From contig NZ_QGTQ01000007.1 of assembly GCF_003182255.1 (NCBI RefSeq), positions 1 to 64,000 on the forward strand: a stretch of 64,000 nt of DNA, in the 5' to 3' direction. A program made the position numbers and the translations under genes. The notes below the pieces were generated by a model. The model saw only the letters and a list, made by a program, of their open reading frames with translations. It was not told the origin of the DNA and ran no database searches. Shown one piece after another: positions 57,629-64,000 of this stretch (position 1 is the first letter of the stretch; each line of letters starts with the position of its first letter). This DNA is from Paenibacillus cellulosilyticus (GTDB taxonomy: Bacteria > Bacillota > Bacilli > Paenibacillales > Paenibacillaceae).

Positions 57629-57875
57629 TGCTGTTTTGGAAGCAGGGCAGTTCTTTGAAAAAGATTGACCGGACACGGAAGCGCGGTGCGGGGGCATTGA
57701 ATGAACGAACTTTGACTAGGAGAGAAGCTCTCTGCTACTATGACGCGAACAGCTGTTTTGCCTCCTGAAGCGTCATTAAGTTAGAATTTTCTCACTTACA
57801 TTGTGTACGAATAGACGTTAATATTTTTAAAATAATTAAACTTTCACTTTAATGGCAAAAATATTGGGGGTTAAA

Positions 57876-58514
57876 ATGAAGAAAATAGTATTAGTAGGTT
57901 TAATAAGTGCTGCTTTAATGGTTGGTCCAGGGAGTTCATATGCTGCAAATGATGATGTCGCTACAATAAGTTTAAAGGGTATCCTTTCTGAGGGGAGATT
58001 ATATGCTCCTCTCCGTATAACAGGAGAGAAGCTTGGCGCAGAAGTAAGCTGGAATCAGGAAACTAATACTGCTTCACTAACTAAAGATGGAAAAACTTTA
58101 ACTGCTACTGTGGGTAATGGAGCATTGCTGATCAGTGGGAAAGTGCATGTTCAATTTAAAGCTTTGAGTAACTTCTTCTATCCGAACGATTATATTAAAT
58201 GGAATAAATCTACTATGACAGGAACTTCTGAGCACATTGAAGTTCGGGCTTATCCATTAACAGATGAACAAGCAATAAAGTTTGCTACAAAAGCGCTTGA
58301 TGAGATGCACGGTACCCAGAAGAGAGAATGGAATAAATTCCTTATTAACCTGCATGGTCTCATGGATAAGGAGATTCAGTGGAATAGTAGCTATACTCAA
58401 TATACAGCTTCTTTTTATGATTCGTGGGGTAACAATAGAAACGAAATTATAACTGAGATGACTAAGAAGGGGAATGATTGGATAATGACTTCATTCAAAT
58501 CCTTAGTAAGATAG
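57876..58514 (+). CDS. Secreted stalk-domain (copper amine oxidase N-terminal-like) protein
   Basis: A 212-residue exported protein. The signal peptide KKIVLVGLISAALMVGPGSSYA ends at residue ~24. Residues ~30-100 form the stalk domain common in Paenibacillus exported proteins (GRLYAPLRITGEKLGAEVSW, then ASLTKDGKTLTATVGN). The C-terminal half is not recognised. The region is more AT-rich than its neighbours, which could mean recent acquisition. ATG 57876 follows a GGGGG run; the upstream ATG 57852 has none. Confidence 0.82.
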   Translation: MKKIVLVGLISAALMVGPGSSYAANDDVATISLKGILSEGRLYAPLRITGEKLGAEVSWNQETNTASLTKDGKTLTATVGNGALLISGKVHVQFKALSNFFYPNDYIKWNKSTMTGTSEHIEVRAYPLTDEQAIKFATKALDEMHGTQKREWNKFLINLHGLMDKEIQWNSSYTQYTASFYDSWGNNRNEIITEMTKKGNDWIMTSFKSLVR

Positions 58515-58608
58515 GCATCTAATAAAGGATACCTTCTCCATTGTGAGGGGTCAAACAGTCCTGCGAGTTGTGGTTTTACACAGCCACGCTTCGCCCCCAC
58601 CATCATTA

Positions 58609-58634
58609 ACCCCGACCGCAAGAGATCGGGGTTC
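58609..58634. terminator. Hairpin after the stalk-domain gene
   Basis: AACCCCGA..TCGGGGTT with loop CCGCAAGAGA. It has no T-run; its sides resemble common transposon- or attenuator-like hairpins. Its role as a terminator is uncertain. Confidence 0.45.
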
Positions 58635-58700
58635 TGGCTGTTTATAAATCAGAGCTTTTACTTCGCAGAGGGCTTCATTGTACGAATTCTTGTAGAACAC

Positions 58701-59114
58701 TTGAAGGAATTGGGATTTATCCCCATTCTGGATACAGGAACAACGGTTTTTAATTACAAGGTTGGTGAGTTTACAGCCATACACCTATCCCCTATGAATG
58801 GCGCTGCAGGGGTTGATTTGCAGAAAGGAATAGAAATTGATTTTGGCAGAAAAATAAAACCAACTACTAATAATCTCGATACAATGCTATTTAAAGCGAA
58901 CGCGCCAATTGAATCGGAAGATGGTCATGTGGGAATGACAGCTGAAATAAAGGGGAATAAGCTCATATACTTCCCTGATTATGATCTCATGAATGCTTTA
59001 GATGAAGTCATTGAATCAGGACAGAAGTATCAACTCATCATTGGAGATGGTGAGTTTCGAGATGATGTAGGAAATATCAATCATGGATTTACGCTTGAAT
59101 TTACAACGAAATAA
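58701..59114 (+). pseudogene. Fragment with a bacterial Ig-like (Big_5/SbsA) domain
   Basis: The frame opens after a stop at 58692 and the only early start codon is a TTG with no ribosome site. The last ~105 residues match the SbsA-type Ig-like domain: SPMNGAAGVDLQKGIEIDFG at the start, YFPDYDL in the middle and YQLIIGDGEFRDDVGN..FTLEFTTK at the end. The signal peptide and the rest of such a surface or exported protein are missing, so it is probably the 3' end of a degraded gene. Confidence 0.6.
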
Positions 59115-59123
59115 TGAAACAAA

Positions 59124-59166
59124 GACCCGTAAGAGGTTGCTTATTCAAGTGTTCGTCTTACGGGTC
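59124..59166 (+). terminator. Hairpin after the Ig-like fragment
   Basis: GACCCGTAAGA pairs with TCTTACGGGTC around a 21-base loop. No T-run follows, so it may be a weak terminator. Confidence 0.5.
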
Positions 59167-59251
59167 CAAGTTCAATCCCCCCGTGAATGATGGATTTATC
59201 AACTGTACGGATTACTGATTCTTCTTGAGATCCTTTTGAGGGTTCACATAA

Positions 59252-59295
59252 TTGTGATTTTTTTCACATTCATATCCGTCAGAGTATGCTATATT
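59252..59295 (+). promoter_or_regulatory. Fnr/Crp-type site and -10 before doxX
   Basis: TTGTGATTTTTTTCACAT (59252-59269) contains TGTGA-N6-TCACA. TATATT at 59290-59295 would place the start near 59302, with the site centre about 41.5 bp upstream. TTCACA-TAA-TTGTGA at 59243-59257 overlaps it. The same arrangement precedes the Cys-rich gene at 55.2 kb. Confidence 0.7.
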
Positions 59296-59349
59296 AAAGG
59301 TGCAAGGAGAAAGCAATACATAGCAACAAGAAGAAAGGAAGAGAGTATC

Positions 59350-59436
59350 ATGAACAACCACATTCGAAGGTTATCCTGGTTCAAGCGATCTTGTCTTTCT
59401 GTGAACCCTAGTTTATCGAGTAAGAGGGAAGCTTAG
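59350..59436 (+). CDS. Possible 28-residue leader peptide before doxX
   Basis: ATG at 59350 lies 10 nt after AAGGA in AAAGGAAGAG and the frame runs 28 codons, basic (MNNHIRRLSWFKRSCLSVNP and eight more residues). It lies within the predicted doxX transcript. It may be a leader peptide or chance. Confidence 0.3.
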   Translation: MNNHIRRLSWFKRSCLSVNPSLSSKREA

Positions 59437-59493
59437 ATATCTTTTTAAAATAATACGTGAAAAAATTCACAATAGAAATCGGAGATGATTGTC

Positions 59494-60030
59494 ATGTTAG
59501 CATGGCTAAGAACTAATAAATACGTTGCAATTCTTATGATCTTCGTTCGTGTCTACCTCGGTTATCAATGGATCGAAGGGGGCTGGCACAAATTGACGGG
59601 CGGATTCGATGCCGCGGGATTCCTGAGAAACGCAATCGATAACCCGATAGCCGATAAAACGACTAATGAATTGGTTTATCCGAACTTTGTATACTTCATC
59701 GAGCACTTCGCGATGCCAAACGTAAAGCTCTTTAACTACATCATTCCGATCGGCGAATTCCTCGTGGGCGCCGGATTGATTCTCGGGGGATTGACGGCAG
59801 CGGCAGCCTTCTTCGGACTCTTAATGAACTTCATGTTCATGTTCGCCGGAACGCTCAACACGAACCCATGGCTTGTTCTTCTAGGAGGAATCGTACTCTT
59901 TGCAGGCACCAACGCAGGACGCTATGGATTGGATTACTACCTGATGCCGATATTGCGTAAAGCATTCAAGCATAACAAACCTGATGGAAACGAAACATTG
60001 ACTCCTGCCGGCACCGCAAATGCTCACTAA
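59494..60030 (+). CDS. DoxX-family membrane protein
   Basis: A 178-residue protein with about four membrane segments. Conserved DoxX features are VYLGYQWIEGGWHKLTGGF near 22-40 and PIGEFLVGAGLILGGLT near 85-102, and the ending GTNAGRYGLDYYL. DoxX proteins take part in quinone- or thiosulfate-linked redox reactions and in membrane redox stress complexes in some bacteria; the role here is unknown. ATG 59494 follows GGAG by 9 nt. An Fnr/Crp-type site in the promoter suggests oxygen or redox control. Confidence 0.85.
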   Translation: MLAWLRTNKYVAILMIFVRVYLGYQWIEGGWHKLTGGFDAAGFLRNAIDNPIADKTTNELVYPNFVYFIEHFAMPNVKLFNYIIPIGEFLVGAGLILGGLTAAAAFFGLLMNFMFMFAGTLNTNPWLVLLGGIVLFAGTNAGRYGLDYYLMPILRKAFKHNKPDGNETLTPAGTANAH

Positions 60031-60048
60031 CTAAATCGCCTCAAGCGA

Positions 60049-60098
60049 AAAACGAACCTCCTCGTGCGATTCATACGATGGGGTTCGTTCATTTTTAT
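60049..60098 (+). terminator. Terminator of doxX
   Basis: AACGAACC..GGTTCGTT with inner CCTCGT pairing is followed by CATTTTT. Confidence 0.75.
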
Positions 60099-60203
60099 GA
60101 GCCGGAACTAGTAGAGAGGGAACGATGTTTTGAGTTAAGGGGGACATAGCTTTGCGGTCGAGTACGGAGCAGGGGGACAGGCTTGGAACGAAGGGAAACA
60201 AAG

Positions 60204-60833
60204 CTAGGCAGCCAACGCTTCATTCGTAATCTTTTCGATATCAATGGGAGATCTGGATCCTTCGCGAACTAAGTCGGGTAAAATATTACGCATAAAGTAC
60301 TCTACGCAATGAAGTTTGATTCCTTTTATTTTGATAAGGGCATTTCGGTACATCACGATAAATTCTTTTTCCGTATTCCCGCGTTGCAGCTCTGCGAAGG
60401 CCTCGTAGATTTGATCCATTTTATCGGCAACTTCTAATATTTGCCCTTCCACCGAATCGTCTTTTCCTTCGCGCAGTTGTCTGCGGAAGATGTGCTTGAA
60501 GTCCTCAGGAATATGCTCTTCGATGAAATGCTCGACCATTCCCTCTTCTACTTTTTGCAGCATGGCGCGGAGTTCCAGCGAATAGTGCTTCACGGGCGTC
60601 TTGATATCTCCGATAAAAATTTCGCCGTAATCATGACTGCTTGTGATTTCGTATAGCTTTTTCCAATTCACGACAACTCCGTTGCTTTCTTCGATATCGG
60701 CCAACGTCTTTGCGTATTGAATGACCTTCCAAGAATGCGCCGAAACGCTGTGCTCCTGGAATTTGAATTTACCTGGGCAGCGAATAATACGCTCTAAATC
60801 GGTTAGCGATTGAAAATACGTATGGATACCCAT
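60204..60833 (-). CDS. HD-domain hydrolase, YfbR-like 5'-deoxynucleotidase type
   Basis: A 209-residue HD-superfamily protein. The metal ligands are visible as EHSVSAHSW near 27-35, HDYGEIFIGDIKTPVKHY near 67-84 and ADKMDQIYE near 138. The family includes YfbR, which dephosphorylates deoxynucleoside monophosphates, and the position of these motifs fits. Substrate unproven. Ribosome site AAAGGA precedes the ATG. It converges with doxX. Confidence 0.82.
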   Translation of the reverse strand: MGIHTYFQSLTDLERIIRCPGKFKFQEHSVSAHSWKVIQYAKTLADIEESNGVVVNWKKLYEITSSHDYGEIFIGDIKTPVKHYSLELRAMLQKVEEGMVEHFIEEHIPEDFKHIFRRQLREGKDDSVEGQILEVADKMDQIYEAFAELQRGNTEKEFIVMYRNALIKIKGIKLHCVEYFMRNILPDLVREGSRSPIDIEKITNEALAA

Positions 60834-60966
60834 GTTGTGGATTCCTTTCTGTGAAAAAGAGATGGTTTGTTGTGATACGTTTAGTATAAATTTGATTTGT
60901 TAATAGGCGATTAACACGAACAGGGAAGTGATCCCTATAATTCTCGGACACATCGTGCCGAATAGG

Positions 60967-60975
60967 TGTTATGAT
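60967..60975 (+). promoter_or_regulatory. Extended -10 promoter of the UxaA-family gene
   Basis: TGTTATGAT is an extended -10 (TG-N-TATGAT) about 50 bp before the start codon. Confidence 0.55.
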
Positions 60976-61026
60976 AATTACAGGAGTTTATGAATTGCAA
61001 ATTCACAACAAAGGAGCCAATGATAA

Positions 61027-63729
61027 ATGAACGTTGTTTATCAATTTGAAGAAGTGGCCAGACTGCCCTTGCCAGGGGATAACTGCGCTGTTGCGATTCG
61101 CCAATTGGACTCCGGGACCGTTATTCAGTTTGAGGGCCAGTCCTTCACTTTGGATTATACGGTTATGGAAGGCCATCGATTTGCGGTGAAAGCAATTGCT
61201 CCAGGCGAAGAGCTGCTTTCGTGGCAATTGCCTTTCGGCGCGGCACTTAAGCCGATTGAGCCCGGCCACTATGTGATCAACGAAACCGTGCTGCAAGCGC
61301 TCAGTGTGCGTAATCTGGCATTCGCGTTGCCGCCTGTGCCCAATTTTGCGGATCAAGTTCATCCATATGTCCTTGACGAGGAGAACTTCCAGCCGGCTCC
61401 GGCATCGCCAGTGTATACGGAGACGCGCACATTTATGGGGTATCGCCGCCATGCGGATCGCGGGGTTGGTACCCGGAACTACGTTGTACTGCTTGGCACC
61501 ACTTCGCACACGGGCAGCTATGTGAAGAAGCTTGCCGCTCGACTGCAAGATGAATGCAAGAACTATGCGAATATCGACGGGATTGTTCCTGCTGCGCATA
61601 CGGAAGGCGGCACGGAGAAGCCGAATAACACGGAATTGCTTCTTCGGACGCTAGCTGGGTTTATCGCTAACCCTAACGTCGGTGCGGTATTGGTTGCCGA
61701 TTATGGCAATGAATCGGTCACGAACAAGATGGTGGAGGCTTATGCGCGCGAGAACGGCTACCCAATCGATGATGTGCTCCATAAGTTCGTGTCGCTCACG
61801 GACAGCTTCGACGAGGAGTTAGTTAAAGGTGAAGCGTTAGTTCGGGAGTGGCTGCCAATCGTTAATGCGATGCAGCGGACGCCAGAATCCATTCGTCACT
61901 TGCGAATCGGATTGCAGTGCGGCGGTTCGGATGCATTCTCCGGCGTATCCGCGAATCCGCTGCTCGGCTGGGTGTCGGAACAATTGGTGCGATACGGCGG
62001 TGCGGCTAGTCTTGCTGAGACCGATGAATTGATCGGCGCGGAGCCTTATATCCTCTCGAAAGTACGCAATGTGGAAACCGCGCGCAAATTCCTTGAGCTT
62101 GTAGACCGGTTTAAGGAACGCACGTCGTGGCACGGCACTAGCGCGGAAGGTAACCCATCCGGCGGTAACATGTATCGCGGTTTGTACAACATCTATCTGA
62201 AATCGATAGGCGCAGCCATGAAGAAAGACCCTGTAACGCGGATTGACTATGCAACCGAATATGGGGAGCTCATGAAGGACGGCGGCTACTATTTCATGGA
62301 CAGTCCCGGCAATGACCTGGAGAGCATCGCCGGTCAGGTGGCCGCAGGCTGCAATATGATCTTCTTTACGACGGGTAACGGTTCGATCACTAATTTCCCG
62401 TACGTGCCGACGGTTAAAGTAGTCACTACGACTCGTCGCTTCGAATTGCTGTCGAATGATATGGATGTGAATGCGGGACAATACCTGGAAGGCAAGTCGA
62501 TGGATGAGCTGGGCCAAGAGGTATTCGATCTTGCGATTGAAATTGCTTCCGGTCAGCGAAGCGTGGGCGAGAAGGCAGGCCATGCCCAAGTACAAATTTG
62601 GCGCAACTGGCAGCAGAACGATGCGGGCCAGCTGGAAACCTTGCTGCATGCTCCCGTACCGACAGGAGCGCCGATTGAAATTCAGGATGATGCGGTTACG
62701 ACGGCTAACCCGATTGCATTTGCTTTTACTCGGCATCGCGATCGGCAGTCCAGCGACAATATCGGCTTGATTGTACCGACGAGTCTATGTGCCGGACAGG
62801 TAGCCAATATGATCACGCAGCGTCTGAACAAGCAAGGAGCAGGGCAGTCGGATCTCTCGCGCTTTGTTACATTGGCACACACGGAGGGCTGCGGTACATC
62901 GGGAGGACCTGCCGAATCGCTATTTGCCCGTACGATGATCGGTTATATCACGCATCCGATGGTCGAGCATTGCTTGCTGCTGGAGCATGGCTGCGAGAAA
63001 ACGCACAACGACTATATGCGTCATCAGATGGAAGTCCATGGCGTCGATGCAAGCCGCCTCGGTTATGCCAGCATTCAGCTAGACGGAGGAATCGCCAAGG
63101 TGAGCGAGAAGGTCGAAGCTTGGTTTGCCGATCGATTGGCAGCAGGTGAGCCTGCAGAGAAGGTCACGGTCGGTCTGGAAGGACTACGTATTGGGATCGT
63201 AAGCGACGGCGCCATTACCGACGAAGCCGGTGAGCAGTTGGCACAGCTGACTAAGATGATTGTTGGCGCAGGTGGCGTGGTTGTCGTTCCTGAGAACAGC
63301 GGATTGCTTGCCGCGGCTGCATTCGGCCAACATCTATTTATAGATTCGCAAGTTCGGCCGTCCATTGCCTATGGGGAACATGTTCGCCGCAACGGCCTCC
63401 ACATTATGGAGACGCCTACAACGCATTGGGTGGAGACGATTACGGGACTCGCCGCTACAGGCGTGGAATTAGTGATTGCGCTGGTCGGCAACCGTCCGAT
63501 GCAGACGCATCCGTTCGTACCGATGCTGCAAATGACAGCAGAGCAAGCGGTGCTGCGGAAACATCAGGAAGATATCGATTTGGTACTCTCGGGCAGCCCG
63601 GACTTATGGGTGAGTCAAATTCTGGAGCGCAGCAAGCAGATTCTGGAGCACACGTATGTGCCGCGTCTCTATCAGAAAGGTAATATCGATTTCCAAATGA
63701 CGCGCGGCTTCTTGGGCGTATCGTTATAA
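61027..63729 (+). CDS. Double-length UxaA-family (altronate dehydratase-like) hydrolyase
   Basis: A 900-residue protein. Residues ~15-75 form the SAF-like N-terminal domain (GDNCAVAIRQLDSGTVIQ). Residues ~135-555 match the full UxaA catalytic core (RHADRGVGTRNYVVLL; GLQCGGSDAFSGVSANPLLG; GNPSGGNMYRGLYNI; FMDSPGNDLESIAGQVAAGC). Residues ~575-900 repeat an N-terminal core half (NIGLIVPTSLCAGQVANMIT; LAHTEGCGTSGGPAESLF). Altronate dehydratase itself is about 495 residues. It probably dehydrates a sugar acid; which one is unknown. RBS AAAGGAG precedes the ATG. An aldo/keto reductase follows 31 bp downstream. Confidence 0.88.
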   Translation: MNVVYQFEEVARLPLPGDNCAVAIRQLDSGTVIQFEGQSFTLDYTVMEGHRFAVKAIAPGEELLSWQLPFGAALKPIEPGHYVINETVLQALSVRNLAFALPPVPNFADQVHPYVLDEENFQPAPASPVYTETRTFMGYRRHADRGVGTRNYVVLLGTTSHTGSYVKKLAARLQDECKNYANIDGIVPAAHTEGGTEKPNNTELLLRTLAGFIANPNVGAVLVADYGNESVTNKMVEAYARENGYPIDDVLHKFVSLTDSFDEELVKGEALVREWLPIVNAMQRTPESIRHLRIGLQCGGSDAFSGVSANPLLGWVSEQLVRYGGAASLAETDELIGAEPYILSKVRNVETARKFLELVDRFKERTSWHGTSAEGNPSGGNMYRGLYNIYLKSIGAAMKKDPVTRIDYATEYGELMKDGGYYFMDSPGNDLESIAGQVAAGCNMIFFTTGNGSITNFPYVPTVKVVTTTRRFELLSNDMDVNAGQYLEGKSMDELGQEVFDLAIEIASGQRSVGEKAGHAQVQIWRNWQQNDAGQLETLLHAPVPTGAPIEIQDDAVTTANPIAFAFTRHRDRQSSDNIGLIVPTSLCAGQVANMITQRLNKQGAGQSDLSRFVTLAHTEGCGTSGGPAESLFARTMIGYITHPMVEHCLLLEHGCEKTHNDYMRHQMEVHGVDASRLGYASIQLDGGIAKVSEKVEAWFADRLAAGEPAEKVTVGLEGLRIGIVSDGAITDEAGEQLAQLTKMIVGAGGVVVVPENSGLLAAAAFGQHLFIDSQVRPSIAYGEHVRRNGLHIMETPTTHWVETITGLAATGVELVIALVGNRPMQTHPFVPMLQMTAEQAVLRKHQEDIDLVLSGSPDLWVSQILERSKQILEHTYVPRLYQKGNIDFQMTRGFLGVSL

Positions 63730-63760
63730 TTTAGATACTAGTGAAAGCGAGGACCACACG

Positions 63761-64000
63761 ATGTCGAACCATTTATTATCGAAACGACCGCTTGGCAGTA
63801 CTGGCCTGCTCGTAACGCCGCTATGCATTGGAGCCGCTCCGCTTGGCGATATGCCGGAAACCTTTCAATATGGTGTGCCGGAAGAACAGGCCTTGACCAC
63901 GCTGCGTACCGCTTTCGAGAGCTCGATTAACTTCTTGGATACGGCTGCAGCATATGGCAATGGCGAGAGCGAGCGACGGATCGGCAAAGCCATTCAAGCA
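63761..64000 (+). CDS. Aldo/keto reductase (partial, runs off the window)
   Basis: The first 80 residues: KRPLGSTGLLVTPLCIGAAPLGDMP opens the aldo/keto reductase barrel and FLDTAAAYGNGESERRIGKA is the catalytic Asp-Tyr region. It resembles the L-fucose/D-threo-aldose dehydrogenase branch. GCGAGGA lies before the ATG. With the UxaA-family gene upstream it suggests an oxidative sugar pathway (sugar to lactone to acid to dehydration). The rest lies outside the window. Confidence 0.88.
   Translation, partial: MSNHLLSKRPLGSTGLLVTPLCIGAAPLGDMPETFQYGVPEEQALTTLRTAFESSINFLDTAAAYGNGESERRIGKAIQA

Overview
The window looks like the chromosome of a spore-forming Bacillales bacterium, most probably Paenibacillus or a close relative. 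The gene order hprK-lgt-ppaX-yvoF-his, yvcD-trxB, glcK-rapZ-yvcK-whiA-HPr, clpP-tRNA-Arg-cggR-gapA-pgk-tpiA-gpmI-eno-secG and rnr-smpB-ssrA is the Bacillus subtilis-type backbone. The best protein matches I recall are B. subtilis-like, and the intergenic repeats resemble those I know from Paenibacillus. This assignment comes from reading the sequence; no search was run.

Layout: 1-93 is the 3' end of a 23S rRNA gene, followed by six tRNAs (Met, Val, Asp, Phe, Tyr, Lys) and a terminator. At 1.0-3.4 kb lie a CdaR/PucR-type regulator and a multi-sugar ABC ATPase. At 3.7-7.0 kb is hprK-lgt-ppaX-yvoF. At 7.1-14.5 kb is a histidine operon, hisZ-hisG-hisD-hisB-hisH-hisF-hisIE-hisJ; hisA is not where it is normally found. 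At 14.6-18.5 kb are a prs paralogue, a TPR protein and trxB. A repeat-rich spacer precedes glcK-rapZ-yvcK-whiA-HPr (19.0-23.4 kb). A divergent pair (a purA-like gene and a LysR regulator), clpP under a CtsR-type box, and tRNA-Arg follow.

The glycolytic cluster (27.0-35.6 kb) has a recognisable CggR operator. Two of its spacers are unusual: gapA-pgk carries a terminator and four related hairpin repeats, and pgk-tpiA carries a perfect 150-bp tandem duplication plus three strong hairpins. Accessory genes follow: a sugar isomerase, a ROK kinase, a 1.2-kb repeat-filled spacer, and an ABC exporter with a two-component system resembling antimicrobial-peptide resistance modules. After secG come a lipase-like hydrolase, MerR plus MFS efflux, and a secreted rhamnogalacturonan lyase with a cre site. 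Then come rnr with a very long Gly/Arg-rich tail, smpB, tmRNA, and a more AT-rich stretch with a stalk-domain protein and a broken Ig-like fragment. DoxX, an HD hydrolase, a double-length UxaA-family protein and the start of an aldo/keto reductase end the window.

Several genes fit one regulatory circuit. GlcK and the glycolytic enzymes generate the metabolite signal. HprK/P phosphorylates HPr on Ser46, PpaX removes the pyrophosphate made by the reverse reaction, and CcpA with P-Ser-HPr would act on cre sites such as the one before the pectin lyase. CggR senses glycolytic flux. RapZ and YvcK link the same metabolism to the cell envelope. Two perfect TGTGA-N6-TCACA sites, each centred about 41.5 bp before a predicted start, suggest Fnr/Crp-type control of a small Cys-rich protein and a DoxX protein.
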